Below, in pieces: positions 34,795 through 43,307 of a DNA stretch of 64,000 bases; positions within the stretch are counted from its first letter, which is position 1, and every line of letters starts with the position of its first letter. The position numbers were made by a program, and so were the translations under genes. The stretch is from Caulobacter sp. 17J80-11 (GTDB lineage: Bacteria; Pseudomonadota; Alphaproteobacteria; Caulobacterales; Caulobacteraceae), in assembly GCF_014349105.1 (NCBI RefSeq), contig NZ_JACSJI010000001.1, forward strand, positions 1 to 64,000. Reading direction: 5' to 3'. The notes beneath the pieces were generated by a model that was not told where the DNA came from, did not search any database, and saw only the letters and a program-made list of their open reading frames with translations.

Positions 34795-35835
34795 ATGTCC
34801 GTCGAACGCAAATCCAGCAAGCTCGGCCTGATCCTGCCGTTCGCCATCGTCGGCGTGCTGCTGGCGGCGTGGTCCGTCTGGTGGTTCGTGGTCGCCCACA
34901 AGCTCGAGACCGGCATGGACGCCGAGGTCGCGAACCTGCGCCGCGGCGGCTACCAGGTCAGCTGGACCGACCGCCGCGTCAGCGGCTGGCCGTTCCGCAC
35001 CTTCGTGCAGATGCAGAACGTCAAGATCGCCGCCCCGTCCGGCCACGCGGTGGCCATGCCGCGCCTGCACGCCGAGGCCAACACCTATGCGCTGCGGACC
35101 TGGGTGCTGGCCGCGCCCGAGGGCCTGACCCTGACCCGCGGGGCCAAGGGCGACGTGCGGATCACCGGCCAGGCGATCCGGGCCAGCGTCACCGTTCCGC
35201 GCAGCGCGCCGTCGCCGCATCTCGCGCTGGAGCTGCTGCAGCCGGTGTTCACGCCCGCCGCCGGGGCCGAGCGCTTCCCACTGGCCGGGGCTGGCAAGGT
35301 CGCGTTCGAGCTGCGCCCGCGCAAGGGGTCGCAGACCGACGCCGAGGCCCGATTCGAGATCGCCGACGGCCGCGCCAGCGCCGGCGGCACCTTCGGCGAC
35401 ATCCTGGGCGAGCGGCCGTTCTCCACCATCTGGGAGAGCCAGATCACCAACGCCGAACGCTTCTCGGGCGACAACTGGGCCCAGGCCGTGCGCGCCTGGA
35501 GCGTGGTGGGCGGCGCCCTGACCAACCTCAAGGGCGAGCTGACCGCCGGGACCTCCAAGGCGGTGGCCTCCAGCAACCGGCTGACCGTGGGCCAGGACGG
35601 GCGCCTGCAGGGCCCGCTGGTCGTGGAGCTGCACAACGCGTCCGCAGCCATGGCGGCGCTGGGCCGCGCGCCGCAGGTCGACAGCCGCGCCGCCGCGGCG
35701 GCCTCGGTGGCGGCCAGCGGCGTCGCCGCCCTTCGCGGCGATCGCGGCGGCGAGATGCGCCTGCTGCTGGAATTCGCCGGGGGCGACACCCGCGTCGGGC
35801 CGTTCCGCCTCGCGCCCGCCCCGAAGGTGTTCTGA
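34795..35835 (+). CDS. DUF2125 envelope protein
   Basis: 346 residues. One N-terminal membrane helix (LGLILPFAIVGVLLAAWSVWWFVV) anchors a long periplasmic domain. The opening of this domain, METGMDAEVANLRRGGYQVS-like text at ~38-57 and WTDRRVSGWPFRT, is typical of DUF2125, an alphaproteobacterial family of unknown role. It diverges from the Fe-dehydrogenase gene across 93 bp. Three bases separate it from the chorismate-mutase-like gene, so it is the first gene of an operon running to hisC. Confidence 0.85.
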   Translation: MSVERKSSKLGLILPFAIVGVLLAAWSVWWFVVAHKLETGMDAEVANLRRGGYQVSWTDRRVSGWPFRTFVQMQNVKIAAPSGHAVAMPRLHAEANTYALRTWVLAAPEGLTLTRGAKGDVRITGQAIRASVTVPRSAPSPHLALELLQPVFTPAAGAERFPLAGAGKVAFELRPRKGSQTDAEARFEIADGRASAGGTFGDILGERPFSTIWESQITNAERFSGDNWAQAVRAWSVVGGALTNLKGELTAGTSKAVASSNRLTVGQDGRLQGPLVVELHNASAAMAALGRAPQVDSRAAAAASVAASGVAALRGDRGGEMRLLLEFAGGDTRVGPFRLAPAPKVF

Positions 35836-35838
35836 CCC

Positions 35839-36543
35839 ATGCCGGACCTCGCCGAACTGGACGCCCAGATCCTGCGCCTGGTCGACGCCCGCGTCGCCGC
35901 CGCCCGCGCCGAAGGCCGCGGCCTGCGCCCCGACGAGGAGGCGATCGTCCTGCGCGCCTTGCTGGACCAGCCGCGCCCGGCCGCGACCTCACGCCTGGTG
36001 CTGCGGCTCTGGCGCGCCCTGATGGCCGAGACCGCCCGGCCGGTCGGCGTGGCGGTGTGGGGCGGGACCCAGGCGCTGGAACTGGCCGCCGCCCGTTTCC
36101 CGGGCTCGCCGCTCAAGGTGGTGCAGAAGCCGGAGGACGCGCTCAGCGCCGCGCGCGCGGCGGGCGTCGTGGGCGTGCTGGCGCTGGACGCGACCACGCC
36201 CTGGTGGCTGCGCCTGCTGGCCGAGCCGAAGCTGAAGGTGTTCGCGGCGCTTCCGGAACTGGCCGCCGACGGCGACGCCGGAGCGCTGGCGGTCGGCGAC
36301 GTGGCGTTGGAGCCTTCGGGCGGCGACGACACCTTCTGGGTCACCGATGCGGCGGCCAGCCCGGCGACGATCGAGGAGGCTTTGGGGCGCGACGGATTGG
36401 CCGGAAGGCTCGTCAGCGCGGCCGGCGGGTTGAAGCTGTTCGCCCTGGCGGGCTATGTGCAGGTTGAAGACGCCAGGCTCGCCCGCGCGCCTGGTCGGCT
36501 TTCCGGCGTGATCGGCGCCGCGCCCTCCCCATTCGATCTCTGA
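35839..36543 (+). CDS. chorismate mutase-like protein with unassigned C-terminal domain
   Basis: 234 residues. The first ~85 residues look like an AroQ-type chorismate mutase helix bundle: LAELDAQILRLVDARVAAAR, EEAIVLRALLD and RLVLRLWRALMAET. Chorismate mutase makes prephenate for Phe and Tyr. The remaining ~150 residues have an alpha/beta pattern that could be a degenerate periplasmic-binding-like or prephenate-binding fold; I do not recognise it. The following gene is a HisC-type aminotransferase, which often works on prephenate or aromatic keto acids, so an aromatic amino-acid role is likely. Confidence 0.65.
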   Translation: MPDLAELDAQILRLVDARVAAARAEGRGLRPDEEAIVLRALLDQPRPAATSRLVLRLWRALMAETARPVGVAVWGGTQALELAAARFPGSPLKVVQKPEDALSAARAAGVVGVLALDATTPWWLRLLAEPKLKVFAALPELAADGDAGALAVGDVALEPSGGDDTFWVTDAAASPATIEEALGRDGLAGRLVSAAGGLKLFALAGYVQVEDARLARAPGRLSGVIGAAPSPFDL

Positions 36544-36552
36544 GCGACGCGT

Positions 36553-37668
36553 ATGAACACCATGACCCCTGCCCCGAAAACGGCGCAGCCCGCGCCGAAG
36601 CCGGGCATCCTGGACATCGCGCCCTACGTGGGCGGCAAGTCGAAGATCGAAGGCGTCGCCGAGCCGATCAAGCTGTCGTCGAACGAGAACGCGCTGGGCG
36701 CCTCGCAGGCCGCCCGCGACGCCTACGTCGCCGCCGCCCAGAACATCTTCATCTACCCGGAAGGCCGCGCCAGCCGCCTGCGCGAGGCGGTCGCCTCGAA
36801 GATGGGCCTGGAGCAGGAGCGCCTGATCTTCGGCGCCGGCACCGACGAGATCTTCGCCCTGATCAACCAGACCTACCTGGAGCCCGGCGACAACATCGTC
36901 ACCGGCCAGTACGGCTTCCTGGCCTACCGGATCAGCGCCAAGGCCAACCAGGCCGAGATCAAGCTGGCCCCCGAACCGAACTACCGGGTCGAGGTCGACG
37001 AGCTGCTGAAGCTGGTCGATGAGCGCACCAAGATCGTCTACGTCTCCAACCCGTCGAACCCGACCGGGTCGTGGAACTCCGGCGAGGAGATCCGCCGCCT
37101 GCACGAAGGCCTGCCGGCCCACGTCCTGCTGGTGATCGACGAGGCCTACGCCGAGTACGTGGCCGAGCCCGACTGGGAGACCTCGCTGCCGCTGGCCCGC
37201 AACGCCGACAACGTCGTCGTCACCCGCACCTTCTCGAAGATCCACGGCCTGGCCGGCCTGCGCATCGGCTGGGCCTACGCGCCGGCCTCGGTGGCCGCCG
37301 CGGTCGACCGCATCCGCCTGCCGTTCAACGCCTCGGTCCCGGCCCAGGAAGCGGCGCTGGCCGCCCTGTCGGCCGACGATCACGTCAAGGCGTCGAAGGA
37401 GCTGGTTCTGCAATGGCGCCCGCGCCTGGCCCAGGCCATCCGCGGCTTCGGCTTCGAGGTCATGCCCTCGGCCGGCAACTTCGTGCTGGTCCGCTTCCCC
37501 GACCCGAAGCGCAACGCCAAGGCGGCCGACGAGTACCTGCAGTCCAAGGGCCTGATCGTGCGCCCGGTCGGCGGCTACGGCCTGACCGACTGCCTGCGCA
37601 TCACTGTCGGCACCGAAGACCAGAACCGGGCGCTGCTGGACGCCCTGTCCGAGTTCGCGGCGACTTAA
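36553..37668 (+). CDS. hisC: histidinol-phosphate / aromatic aminotransferase HisC
   Basis: 371 residues, PLP aminotransferase class I/II. PLP is held by Lys229 in TRTFSKIHGLAGLRIGW; NENALGAS, the SNPSNPTG motif and VIDEAYAEY are all in place, and SGNFVLV-like SAGNFVLVRF lies near the end. The reaction is histidinol-phosphate to imidazole-acetol phosphate exchange with glutamate; duplicate copies often serve Tyr/Phe synthesis. The neighbour (chorismate mutase-like) supports the aromatic use. The terminator follows at 37725. A prephenate dehydrogenase gene, often next in related genomes, is absent. Confidence 0.93.
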   Translation: MNTMTPAPKTAQPAPKPGILDIAPYVGGKSKIEGVAEPIKLSSNENALGASQAARDAYVAAAQNIFIYPEGRASRLREAVASKMGLEQERLIFGAGTDEIFALINQTYLEPGDNIVTGQYGFLAYRISAKANQAEIKLAPEPNYRVEVDELLKLVDERTKIVYVSNPSNPTGSWNSGEEIRRLHEGLPAHVLLVIDEAYAEYVAEPDWETSLPLARNADNVVVTRTFSKIHGLAGLRIGWAYAPASVAAAVDRIRLPFNASVPAQEAALAALSADDHVKASKELVLQWRPRLAQAIRGFGFEVMPSAGNFVLVRFPDPKRNAKAADEYLQSKGLIVRPVGGYGLTDCLRITVGTEDQNRALLDALSEFAAT

Positions 37669-37680
37669 GCGAAGTATCTC

Positions 37681-37853
37681 CTCCCCCGCAGAGCGGGGGA
37701 GGGGACCACGCGTAGCGTGGTGGAGGGGGCGAGCCGCGAGGTGCGCCCCCTTTTGTTTGTTCAAAGGTTCGCATCGGGATGGAGGCTTTTTCGCCCCCTC
37801 CACCGCCCTTCGGGCGGTCCCCCTCCCCCGTTCCGCTGCGCTTCACAGGGGAG
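37681..37853. repeat. inverted pair of GC-rich hairpin repeats
   Basis: Left unit 37681-37730: hairpins 37681-37689/37693-37701 and 37705-37711/37715-37721. Right unit about 37792-37853, of the same family in inverse orientation, with hairpin 37802-37808/37812-37818. They fill the 204-bp gap between convergent hisC and the GST gene. Members of this CTCCCC...GGAGGGGGCG repeat occur many times in Caulobacterales genomes. Confidence 0.75.
37725..37762 (+). terminator. intrinsic terminator of hisC within the repeat
   Basis: Stem 37725-37731 with 37744-37750 (GGGGGCG / CGCCCCC), then TTTTGTTTGTTC. The left repeat unit supplies the 5' arm. Confidence 0.8.
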
Positions 37854-37872
37854 GAGAGAGGCTCCGGCCGGA

Positions 37873-38577
37873 CTAGCCCCGCGCCGGGATCGTCAGGCCG
37901 CGTTGCACCCCCGGACGGGCAAGGGCGCGCTCCAGCCAGTCGGGGACCGCCTTCAGCTGCTCGTAGTGCACGAGCTCGCCGGCCCCGTAGAACCCGACCA
38001 GGTTACGCACCCAGCCCAGCACCGAGATGTCGGCGATGGTGTAGTCGTCGCCCATGATCCACTGCCGGTCCTGCAGCCGGGTCTCGAGCAGTCGGAGCAG
38101 CCGCTCGGATTCGGCGCGGTAGCGCTCCAGCGGGCGCTTGTCCTCGTACTCGCGGCCGGCGAATTTGTGGAAGAAGCCCACTTGGCCGAACATCGGCCCG
38201 ACGGCGGCCATCTGCCAGAACACCCACTGAAGGGTCTCGTACCGCCCCACCGGATCGGACGGCAGCAGCTTCCCGGTCTTTTCGGCGAGGTAGAGCAGAA
38301 TGGCGCCTGACTCGAACAGGCCCAGGGGTTTGCCGCCGGGCCCGTCGGGATCGATGATCGCCGGAATCTTGCCGTTGGGGTTTAGCGAGAGGAATTCCGG
38401 CGTCCAGCTCTCGTTCTTGCCGATGTCCACGAGGTGCGGCTCGTAGGGCAGGCCGATCTCCTCCAGCATGATCGACACTTTCACCCCGTTCGGCGTCGGC
38501 AAGCTGTAGAGCTGCAGGCGATCGGGATGCTTTGCCGGCCATCTCTGCGTGATCGGAAAGCTGGAGAGGTGGTCCAT
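37873..38577 (-). CDS. glutathione S-transferase (YfcG/Nu-like)
   Basis: 234 residues. The N-terminal thioredoxin-like domain reads LYSLPTPNGVKVSIMLEE, with the TPNG turn that replaces the catalytic Cys/Ser in Nu-class enzymes; NPNGKIPAI and FESGAILLYLAEK form the glutathione-binding site. The all-helical C-domain follows (~110-220). Such proteins show disulfide-bond reductase or peroxidase activity. Single gene, convergent with hisC; the plsC gene lies 82 bp upstream on the same strand. Confidence 0.92.
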   Translation of the reverse strand: MDHLSSFPITQRWPAKHPDRLQLYSLPTPNGVKVSIMLEEIGLPYEPHLVDIGKNESWTPEFLSLNPNGKIPAIIDPDGPGGKPLGLFESGAILLYLAEKTGKLLPSDPVGRYETLQWVFWQMAAVGPMFGQVGFFHKFAGREYEDKRPLERYRAESERLLRLLETRLQDRQWIMGDDYTIADISVLGWVRNLVGFYGAGELVHYEQLKAVPDWLERALARPGVQRGLTIPARG

Positions 38578-38659
38578 CGGGCGCTCCTCGCTACGGGACC
38601 GCTCAGATGGCGATTAAAGGTCAAGCTGCAAGCGGCCTGGCCGGGTCGGACGAAGGCTG

Positions 38660-39370
38660 TCAGGCCTCCGTCAGCAGCTTCGTCGACGCCGCTTCGATGC
38701 GGGTCTGCATCTCGCTCATGAACTGGCCCCGCTTGAGGCCGGCGGGCAGGGGCTCGAGGAATTCGAACACCACGGTCCCCGGCTTGCGGATGAAGCCGTG
38801 GGCCGGCCAGCAGAGGCCGGAATTGGTGGCGACCAGCTCGCAGGGATAGTTCAGGTCGCGGTACAGCGCCGCCACGCCCGGCTTGTAGTCGGGCTCGGCG
38901 CCCGGCTCGGTGCGGGTGCCTTCCGGGAAGATCACGACTTGGCGGACGTCCTGCAGCCGTTCGTTGGTGTCGTTGACCATCTTGCGCAGCGCCGCGGCCT
39001 GGGCCGAGCGATCGACCGGGACCATGCGCAGCTTCTTGGCGTACCAGCCGAAGAACGGGAGGTTCAGCAGCTCCTGTTTCATGACGAAGCAGGGATCGTC
39101 CAGGAAGGTGAAGGGGGCGATGACGTCGAGCATGCCCTGGTGCTTGGCCGCGATCAGGGCCGCGCCGCTCGGGCGGTGCTCCAGGCCGCGCACCTCCACC
39201 TTGATGCCGCAGAGGATCCGCGCCGCGCCCAGCACCGAGCGGGCCCAGCCCTGGACCAGCCGCATGGCGACCGGGCGGGGGGCCAGCAGGAACGGCGACA
39301 TCACCACGCCCATGAACACCATGGACAGGTAGAGGTACGCCATGAACAGCAGGGAACGCACAACCAGCAA
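38660..39370 (-). CDS. plsC: 1-acyl-sn-glycerol-3-phosphate acyltransferase (PlsC type)
   Basis: 236 residues, with a hydrophobic N-terminal segment. HQGMLD supplies the HX4D acyltransferase motif (AKHQGMLDV at ~76-84) and FPEGTRT (~145-151) is the second, substrate-binding block. It adds the second acyl chain in phospholipid synthesis at the inner face of the inner membrane. The start is uncertain: TTG at 39370 is used, only eight bases after the ydcF stop, while a GTG nine bases downstream would also work. Last gene of the ftsE-ftsX-ydcF-plsC string. Confidence 0.88.
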   Translation of the reverse strand: MLVVRSLLFMAYLYLSMVFMGVVMSPFLLAPRPVAMRLVQGWARSVLGAARILCGIKVEVRGLEHRPSGAALIAAKHQGMLDVIAPFTFLDDPCFVMKQELLNLPFFGWYAKKLRMVPVDRSAQAAALRKMVNDTNERLQDVRQVVIFPEGTRTEPGAEPDYKPGVAALYRDLNYPCELVATNSGLCWPAHGFIRKPGTVVFEFLEPLPAGLKRGQFMSEMQTRIEAASTKLLTEA

Positions 39371-39378
39371 GGATTAGC

Positions 39379-40008
39379 TCACGCAGTCGCGGCCGGCGAC
39401 GCCTCGGCCTGGTTCTTCTCATTCCCGTCGCCGAGGCTGAGAACCGCCTCGCGCACCAGAACGACCAGGTATTTGCAGTATTCCACCGTCATGCGCCGCG
39501 CGCCGGTGGCCGAGCGCCACCAGCGACGGGTGTCCAGCGAGGGCGTGCGCACGGCGTAGGGCACCAGCTGGGCCTCGGGCATGGCCCCGCGGATCTCCAG
39601 GAGGCTGCGGGGCATGTGGTAGTCGGAGGTGACCACCACCAGGTCGGTGAAGTTCTTGGCCCGGGCCCAGGCGGCGATCTCCTGGGCGTTGCCGATGGTG
39701 TCGGCGGCCTCGAAGCCCAGATCCACGCAGCAGTCGTACAGCCGCGCCGGCGCGCGGGTCACCGCGCGCAGCTCGCCGCGGGTGACCTCGCGGTTCACGC
39801 CGGAGACCAGCAGGCGCCGGCCCTTGCCCTGCTCGAGCAGGTGCATGGCCGCGACGATGCGCTCGTCCGAGGCGCCGGTCAGGACGACGACGCCGTCGCC
39901 CTGCGGCGGCTCGTCGGCGGGCGTGGAGCGTTGCACCCGCTCCGCGAAGGCCAGGAGACCCGCAAGCCAGATCAACGCCACGATCGCCACGGCGGCCAGG
40001 CTCTTCAT
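39379..40008 (-). CDS. DUF218/YdcF-like membrane-anchored protein
   Basis: 209 residues. An N-terminal membrane helix (AAVAIVALIWLAGLLAF) is followed by the DUF218 fold: DGVVVLTGASDERI, LLVSGVNRE, NAQEIAAWA and VVTSDYHMPRS. Family members such as SanA and YdcF act at the envelope; some bind S-adenosylmethionine. The ATG overlaps the ftsX stop (ATGA) and has AGGGG six bases upstream, so it beats the ATG two codons earlier. In alphaproteobacteria this gene commonly sits behind ftsEX, but its link to division is unproven. Confidence 0.88.
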   Translation of the reverse strand: MKSLAAVAIVALIWLAGLLAFAERVQRSTPADEPPQGDGVVVLTGASDERIVAAMHLLEQGKGRRLLVSGVNREVTRGELRAVTRAPARLYDCCVDLGFEAADTIGNAQEIAAWARAKNFTDLVVVTSDYHMPRSLLEIRGAMPEAQLVPYAVRTPSLDTRRWWRSATGARRMTVEYCKYLVVLVREAVLSLGDGNEKNQAEASPAATA

Positions 40009-40901
40009 TCCCATCCCCTCAGGAGGCGCAGCGTGGTTAACCGCGCAGCCAGGGCCGCCACCGTAGCCGCGATCAGCGGACATGGCGAGACCGCCGTGAC
40101 GTCCCACCAGCTGAGCGGCAGGGCCGGGGTGAAGCCGTTCTGGCCGCCCAGCAGCTTGAGGGCGAGGGCGACCACGATGGCCGCCAGCGCGCCGACTGCG
40201 CCGGCTTCGAAGGCCAGCCGGCCGAAGCGGGTCTGGAACACCCGGGCGATGAACTCGTCGCGCGCGCCGGACAGGTGGAGGACCTCGACCACGTCCTTCT
40301 GCGCGGCCATGCCGGCCCGTGTCGCGAAAGCCACGACCGCGCCGGCCGCGGCGGCCACCACCACGAAGACGCCGAAGGCGATCCAGCGAACCAGGCCGGC
40401 GGCCCGCTCCACGTCGCGCAGCCAGCGGGCGTGGTCGTCGACGTCGCCGTCGATGCCGGCCGCCGACAGGGCGCGGTGCAGGTCGGCGGCGGTGGCCGGC
40501 GCCTTCGGATCGAGGCGCACGGTGACCAGGTGCGGGATCGGCAGGTCGTCCAGCACGGCGTCGCCCAGCCAGGGCTTCAGCAGCTCCTCGGCCTTTTCCT
40601 TCTCCAGGGCGGCGGCCTCGGTCACGCCCTTGACCCCGGCCAGGGTCTCGGCCGCGCGGGCGGCGGCGGTGGAGCCGGTCTCGCCCAGCTTGGGACGGAC
40701 CTGCACGGTCGCCTCGCCGCGGATGTCGCGGGCCCAGCCGCTGGCCGCCCGGTCGGCGCCGATGGCCGCGACCGCGGCCAGACAGGCCAGGAAGCACAGC
40801 ACGGCCACCACGAAGTGCAGCGAGAACTCCCGCTCCTCGTCGCGGGGCAGCAGCGGGGCCGGCTTCCAGCGGGCCATCGGATCTTCGGTGGCGACGCTCA
40901 A
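40005..40901 (-). CDS. ftsX: cell division protein FtsX
   Basis: 298 residues with four membrane helices: one after ~25 residues (HFVVAVLCFLACLAAVAAIG) and three in the second half. The large periplasmic loop between the first two (~50-165) should engage an amidase activator or a peptidoglycan hydrolase. FtsX with FtsE forms an ABC-type complex at the divisome. The start is a TTG overlapping the ftsE stop (TTGA) with GGGGAGG seven bases upstream; the later ATG has no ribosome-binding site. Confidence 0.9.
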   Translation of the reverse strand: MSVATEDPMARWKPAPLLPRDEEREFSLHFVVAVLCFLACLAAVAAIGADRAASGWARDIRGEATVQVRPKLGETGSTAAARAAETLAGVKGVTEAAALEKEKAEELLKPWLGDAVLDDLPIPHLVTVRLDPKAPATAADLHRALSAAGIDGDVDDHARWLRDVERAAGLVRWIAFGVFVVVAAAAGAVVAFATRAGMAAQKDVVEVLHLSGARDEFIARVFQTRFGRLAFEAGAVGALAAIVVALALKLLGGQNGFTPALPLSWWDVTAVSPCPLIAATVAALAARLTTLRLLRGWE

Positions 40902-41752
40902 GCCTCGTCCTCCCCGAAGTCGTTCTCGTCGCCCAGGTCGAATTCCGACTGCTCGTCCGCCTGCGGCGTTTCGTCGCGCGGGGCGGGGCGCGTGGAGCGC
41001 GGTTCGGCCCGCGCCTCGCCGGAGTGGCGGGTCAGCTTGCCGTCGTAGAGGTGCAGAACCGGCATGCCCGAGCGGCGCACCAGATCCTGGTCGTGGCTGG
41101 CGATCAGCACGGTGGTGCCCAGCCGGTTCAGCTCCACGAACAGGCGCAGGATGCGCAGCGCCATTTCGTGGTCGACGTTGCCGGTCGGCTCGTCGGCCAG
41201 CAGCAGGTCGGGGCGATTCACGACCGCCCGCGCGATGGCCAGGCGCTGCTTCTCGCCGCCCGACAGGGTCGGCGGCATGGCCCAAAGCCGCTGGCCCAGG
41301 CCGACCCAGGTCAAAAGCTCGGCCACGTCGTCGCGGTACTCGTCGGGCTTGGCGCCGGCGATACGCAGCGGCAGGGCCACGTTGTCGAAGGCCGACAGGT
41401 GGTCCAGCAGCCGGAATTCCTGGAACACCACGCCCACGCGCCGGCGCAGGAACGGCAGGTCGTTGCGCGAGGCGCTCTCCACGTCGTGGCCGAACAGCTC
41501 GATGCGCCCGCGCGAAGGGCGGTGAGCGAGGTAAATCAGCTTCAGCAGCGACGACTTCCCCGCCCCGGAAGCCCCGGTAAGGAAGTGGAAAGAGCCCGGC
41601 GCCAAGGTAAACGCGACGTCCTTGAGGACTTCAGGCGAGCGGCCGTACCGCATGCCGACGTTCTCGAAACGTACGACAGGACCGGTGGACGGGGCTTCTG
41701 ACTGCCCGGCCGCTTCGGCGGCGGAAATGGAGGCGGCAGTGTTCCGGGACAT
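40898..41752 (-). CDS. ftsE: cell division ATP-binding protein FtsE
   Basis: 284 residues, longer than most FtsE proteins (~220-230). ABC ATPase with Walker A GASGAGKS at 60-67, Q-loop FQEFRLL, signature LSGGEKQRLAIAR and Walker B LLLADEPTGNVD. The extra length lies in a ~25-residue N-terminal leader and an acidic, proline-rich C-terminal tail (~235-284, ending DENDFGEDEA), both probably disordered. It powers FtsX conformational changes at the septum. Its start diverges from the zinc-ribbon gene across only 57 bp. Confidence 0.95.
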   Translation of the reverse strand: MSRNTAASISAAEAAGQSEAPSTGPVVRFENVGMRYGRSPEVLKDVAFTLAPGSFHFLTGASGAGKSSLLKLIYLAHRPSRGRIELFGHDVESASRNDLPFLRRRVGVVFQEFRLLDHLSAFDNVALPLRIAGAKPDEYRDDVAELLTWVGLGQRLWAMPPTLSGGEKQRLAIARAVVNRPDLLLADEPTGNVDHEMALRILRLFVELNRLGTTVLIASHDQDLVRRSGMPVLHLYDGKLTRHSGEARAEPRSTRPAPRDETPQADEQSEFDLGDENDFGEDEA

Positions 41753-41809
41753 ACGGGCCGAAAGATCGGAGACCTCGACGGGAGGCGGTTCAAACCTCCG
41801 ATTCGCGCC

Positions 41810-42778
41810 ATGATATTGACCTGTCCCGCTTGCTCAACGCGCTATTTTGTCGACGACGACCGCATCGGACCCGGCGGGCGCACGGTGCGTTGCGCCAGCT
41901 GCGGCTCGGCCTGGCGCGCCCAGCTCGAAGAACCGCTTGAACTGACCTCCTCGGCCGAGGAGGGCGCGATCGCCCGAGAGCCGCTGTCGTTCAAGTCCGA
42001 CGAGGACGTCGAGCCGACCGCGCCGGAGCTGCCCAAGGCCTTCCGCGCCCGCCAGCAGCAGAAGCGCAAGATGCGCGAGGCCGCCGTCGCCGGCGTGGTC
42101 TGGGCCGGCCTGGCCTCGTGCTTCGTGGGCATGTTCGCGGCCGCCTACCTTTTCCGCGTGCCGGTGGTGAAGATGTATCCGAGCGCCGCGGGGGCTTACG
42201 CCGCCGTGGGCGTGCCGGTGAACCCGACCGGCCTGCAGTTCGAGCAGGTGAAGACGACGCCGGCCGCCGACGGCCTGCCGGCCTGGATTGTGAGCGGCGT
42301 GGTCCGCAACATCGAGAACGAAACGGTTTCGGCTCCGCCCATCCGCGTGGATCTGCTGGACAAGGCCGGCAAGAAGATTTCGACCCGTGTGGTGAAGGTC
42401 TCCGTCGCGACCGTCGCGCCGGGGGTGGCCCAGCCTTTCACGGTCGCCCTGGCCGATCCTGACGCGACCGCCGCGGACGTGAACCTGAATTTCGCACTGG
42501 ATCTGCACCACCCGCCGAAGCCGGCCAAACCGGCCAAGCCGCAGGTTCAAAAGCACGCCAAACCCGCCGCTCAGACGCCGAAGGCCCCGGCCGCGCCGAA
42601 CGGCAAGGTCGCCGCGGCCAGGCCCGCGGGCCAGCAGATGCACATGGCCGACGCCGGCCTGCGCCCGGCGCGCAGCGTGGCCCTGCCCCGCCCGGTGGAA
42701 GCCCGCCCGCTGCCCGCCACCGATCCTTACGCCCTCGACTCCGTGGCCGCTCCGGCGCTATCCGCGCCGCATGGCTGA
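41810..42778 (+). CDS. MJ0042 zinc-ribbon / DUF3426 membrane protein
   Basis: 322 residues. The N-terminus carries the zinc ribbon CPACSTRYFVDDD...CASCGSAWR (two CxxC pairs). One membrane helix follows (~95-120), then a DUF3426 beta domain (FEQVKTTPAADGLPAWIVSG..., RVDLLDKAGKKI) and a Lys/Ala/Pro-rich tail. The protein is presumably cytoplasmic at its zinc ribbon and periplasmic in DUF3426. It is regularly divergent from ftsE in alphaproteobacteria, which may point to envelope or division control; no function is proven. It overlaps hpt by eight bases. Confidence 0.88.
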   Translation: MILTCPACSTRYFVDDDRIGPGGRTVRCASCGSAWRAQLEEPLELTSSAEEGAIAREPLSFKSDEDVEPTAPELPKAFRARQQQKRKMREAAVAGVVWAGLASCFVGMFAAAYLFRVPVVKMYPSAAGAYAAVGVPVNPTGLQFEQVKTTPAADGLPAWIVSGVVRNIENETVSAPPIRVDLLDKAGKKISTRVVKVSVATVAPGVAQPFTVALADPDATAADVNLNFALDLHHPPKPAKPAKPQVQKHAKPAAQTPKAPAAPNGKVAAARPAGQQMHMADAGLRPARSVALPRPVEARPLPATDPYALDSVAAPALSAPHG

Positions 42779-43307
42779 TCCGACGCGCGACGTCCCCGAA
42801 ATCCTGCTCGGCGAGGCCGAGGTCGTCTCCAAGGTGGAGGCGCTGGCCGAGGCCCTGGCCCCGCGCGTCGACGACGAGACCGTGGCCGTCTGCCTTTTGA
42901 CCGGCGGCCTGTGGTTCGCGGCCGACCTGACCCGCGCCCTGGCCCGCCGCGGCCGGCTGCTGCGCTTCGACGCCCTGTGGCTGGCCTCCTACGGCGACGG
43001 CATGGTCTCGAAGGGCCGCGTCGAGGTGCGCGCCCACCTGCAGCGGCCGGTGACCGGGCGGCGCGTGCTCTTGATGGACGACGTGTTCGATTCCGGCCTG
43101 TCCCTGGCCGAGGCTGTGCGTGCGGTGCGCGAGGCGGGGGCGCAGGAGGTGCTGACCGCGGTGTTCGCGCGCAAGCCGTGGCCGGCGGAACGGGCCGTCA
43201 CGCCCGACTTCGTGGCCTGGGAGGCCCCGGCCCGCTACCTGGTCGGCTACGGCCTGGATTCGGCCGGCAAGATGCGCGGCCTGCCGTCGATCTGCGCCCT
43301 GGACTGA
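42771..43307 (+). CDS. hpt: hypoxanthine phosphoribosyltransferase-like protein
   Basis: 178 residues of the type I phosphoribosyltransferase fold. The PRPP loop reads RVLLMDDVFDSGLSL and the N-terminal part has the CLLTGGLWFAADLTRAL pyrophosphate loop. It would salvage hypoxanthine or guanine to the nucleotide. Its ATG lies eight bases inside the zinc-ribbon gene, so the two are coupled. Its last 61 bases overlap, tail to tail, the truncated DUF4175 frame on the other strand. Confidence 0.85.
   Translation: MADPTRDVPEILLGEAEVVSKVEALAEALAPRVDDETVAVCLLTGGLWFAADLTRALARRGRLLRFDALWLASYGDGMVSKGRVEVRAHLQRPVTGRRVLLMDDVFDSGLSLAEAVRAVREAGAQEVLTAVFARKPWPAERAVTPDFVAWEAPARYLVGYGLDSAGKMRGLPSICALD

Noticed and set aside
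37744-38310. Open plus-strand frame across the repeat region and GST gene
   Set aside because: It lies over repeat DNA and antisense to a certain GST gene; no independent coding evidence.
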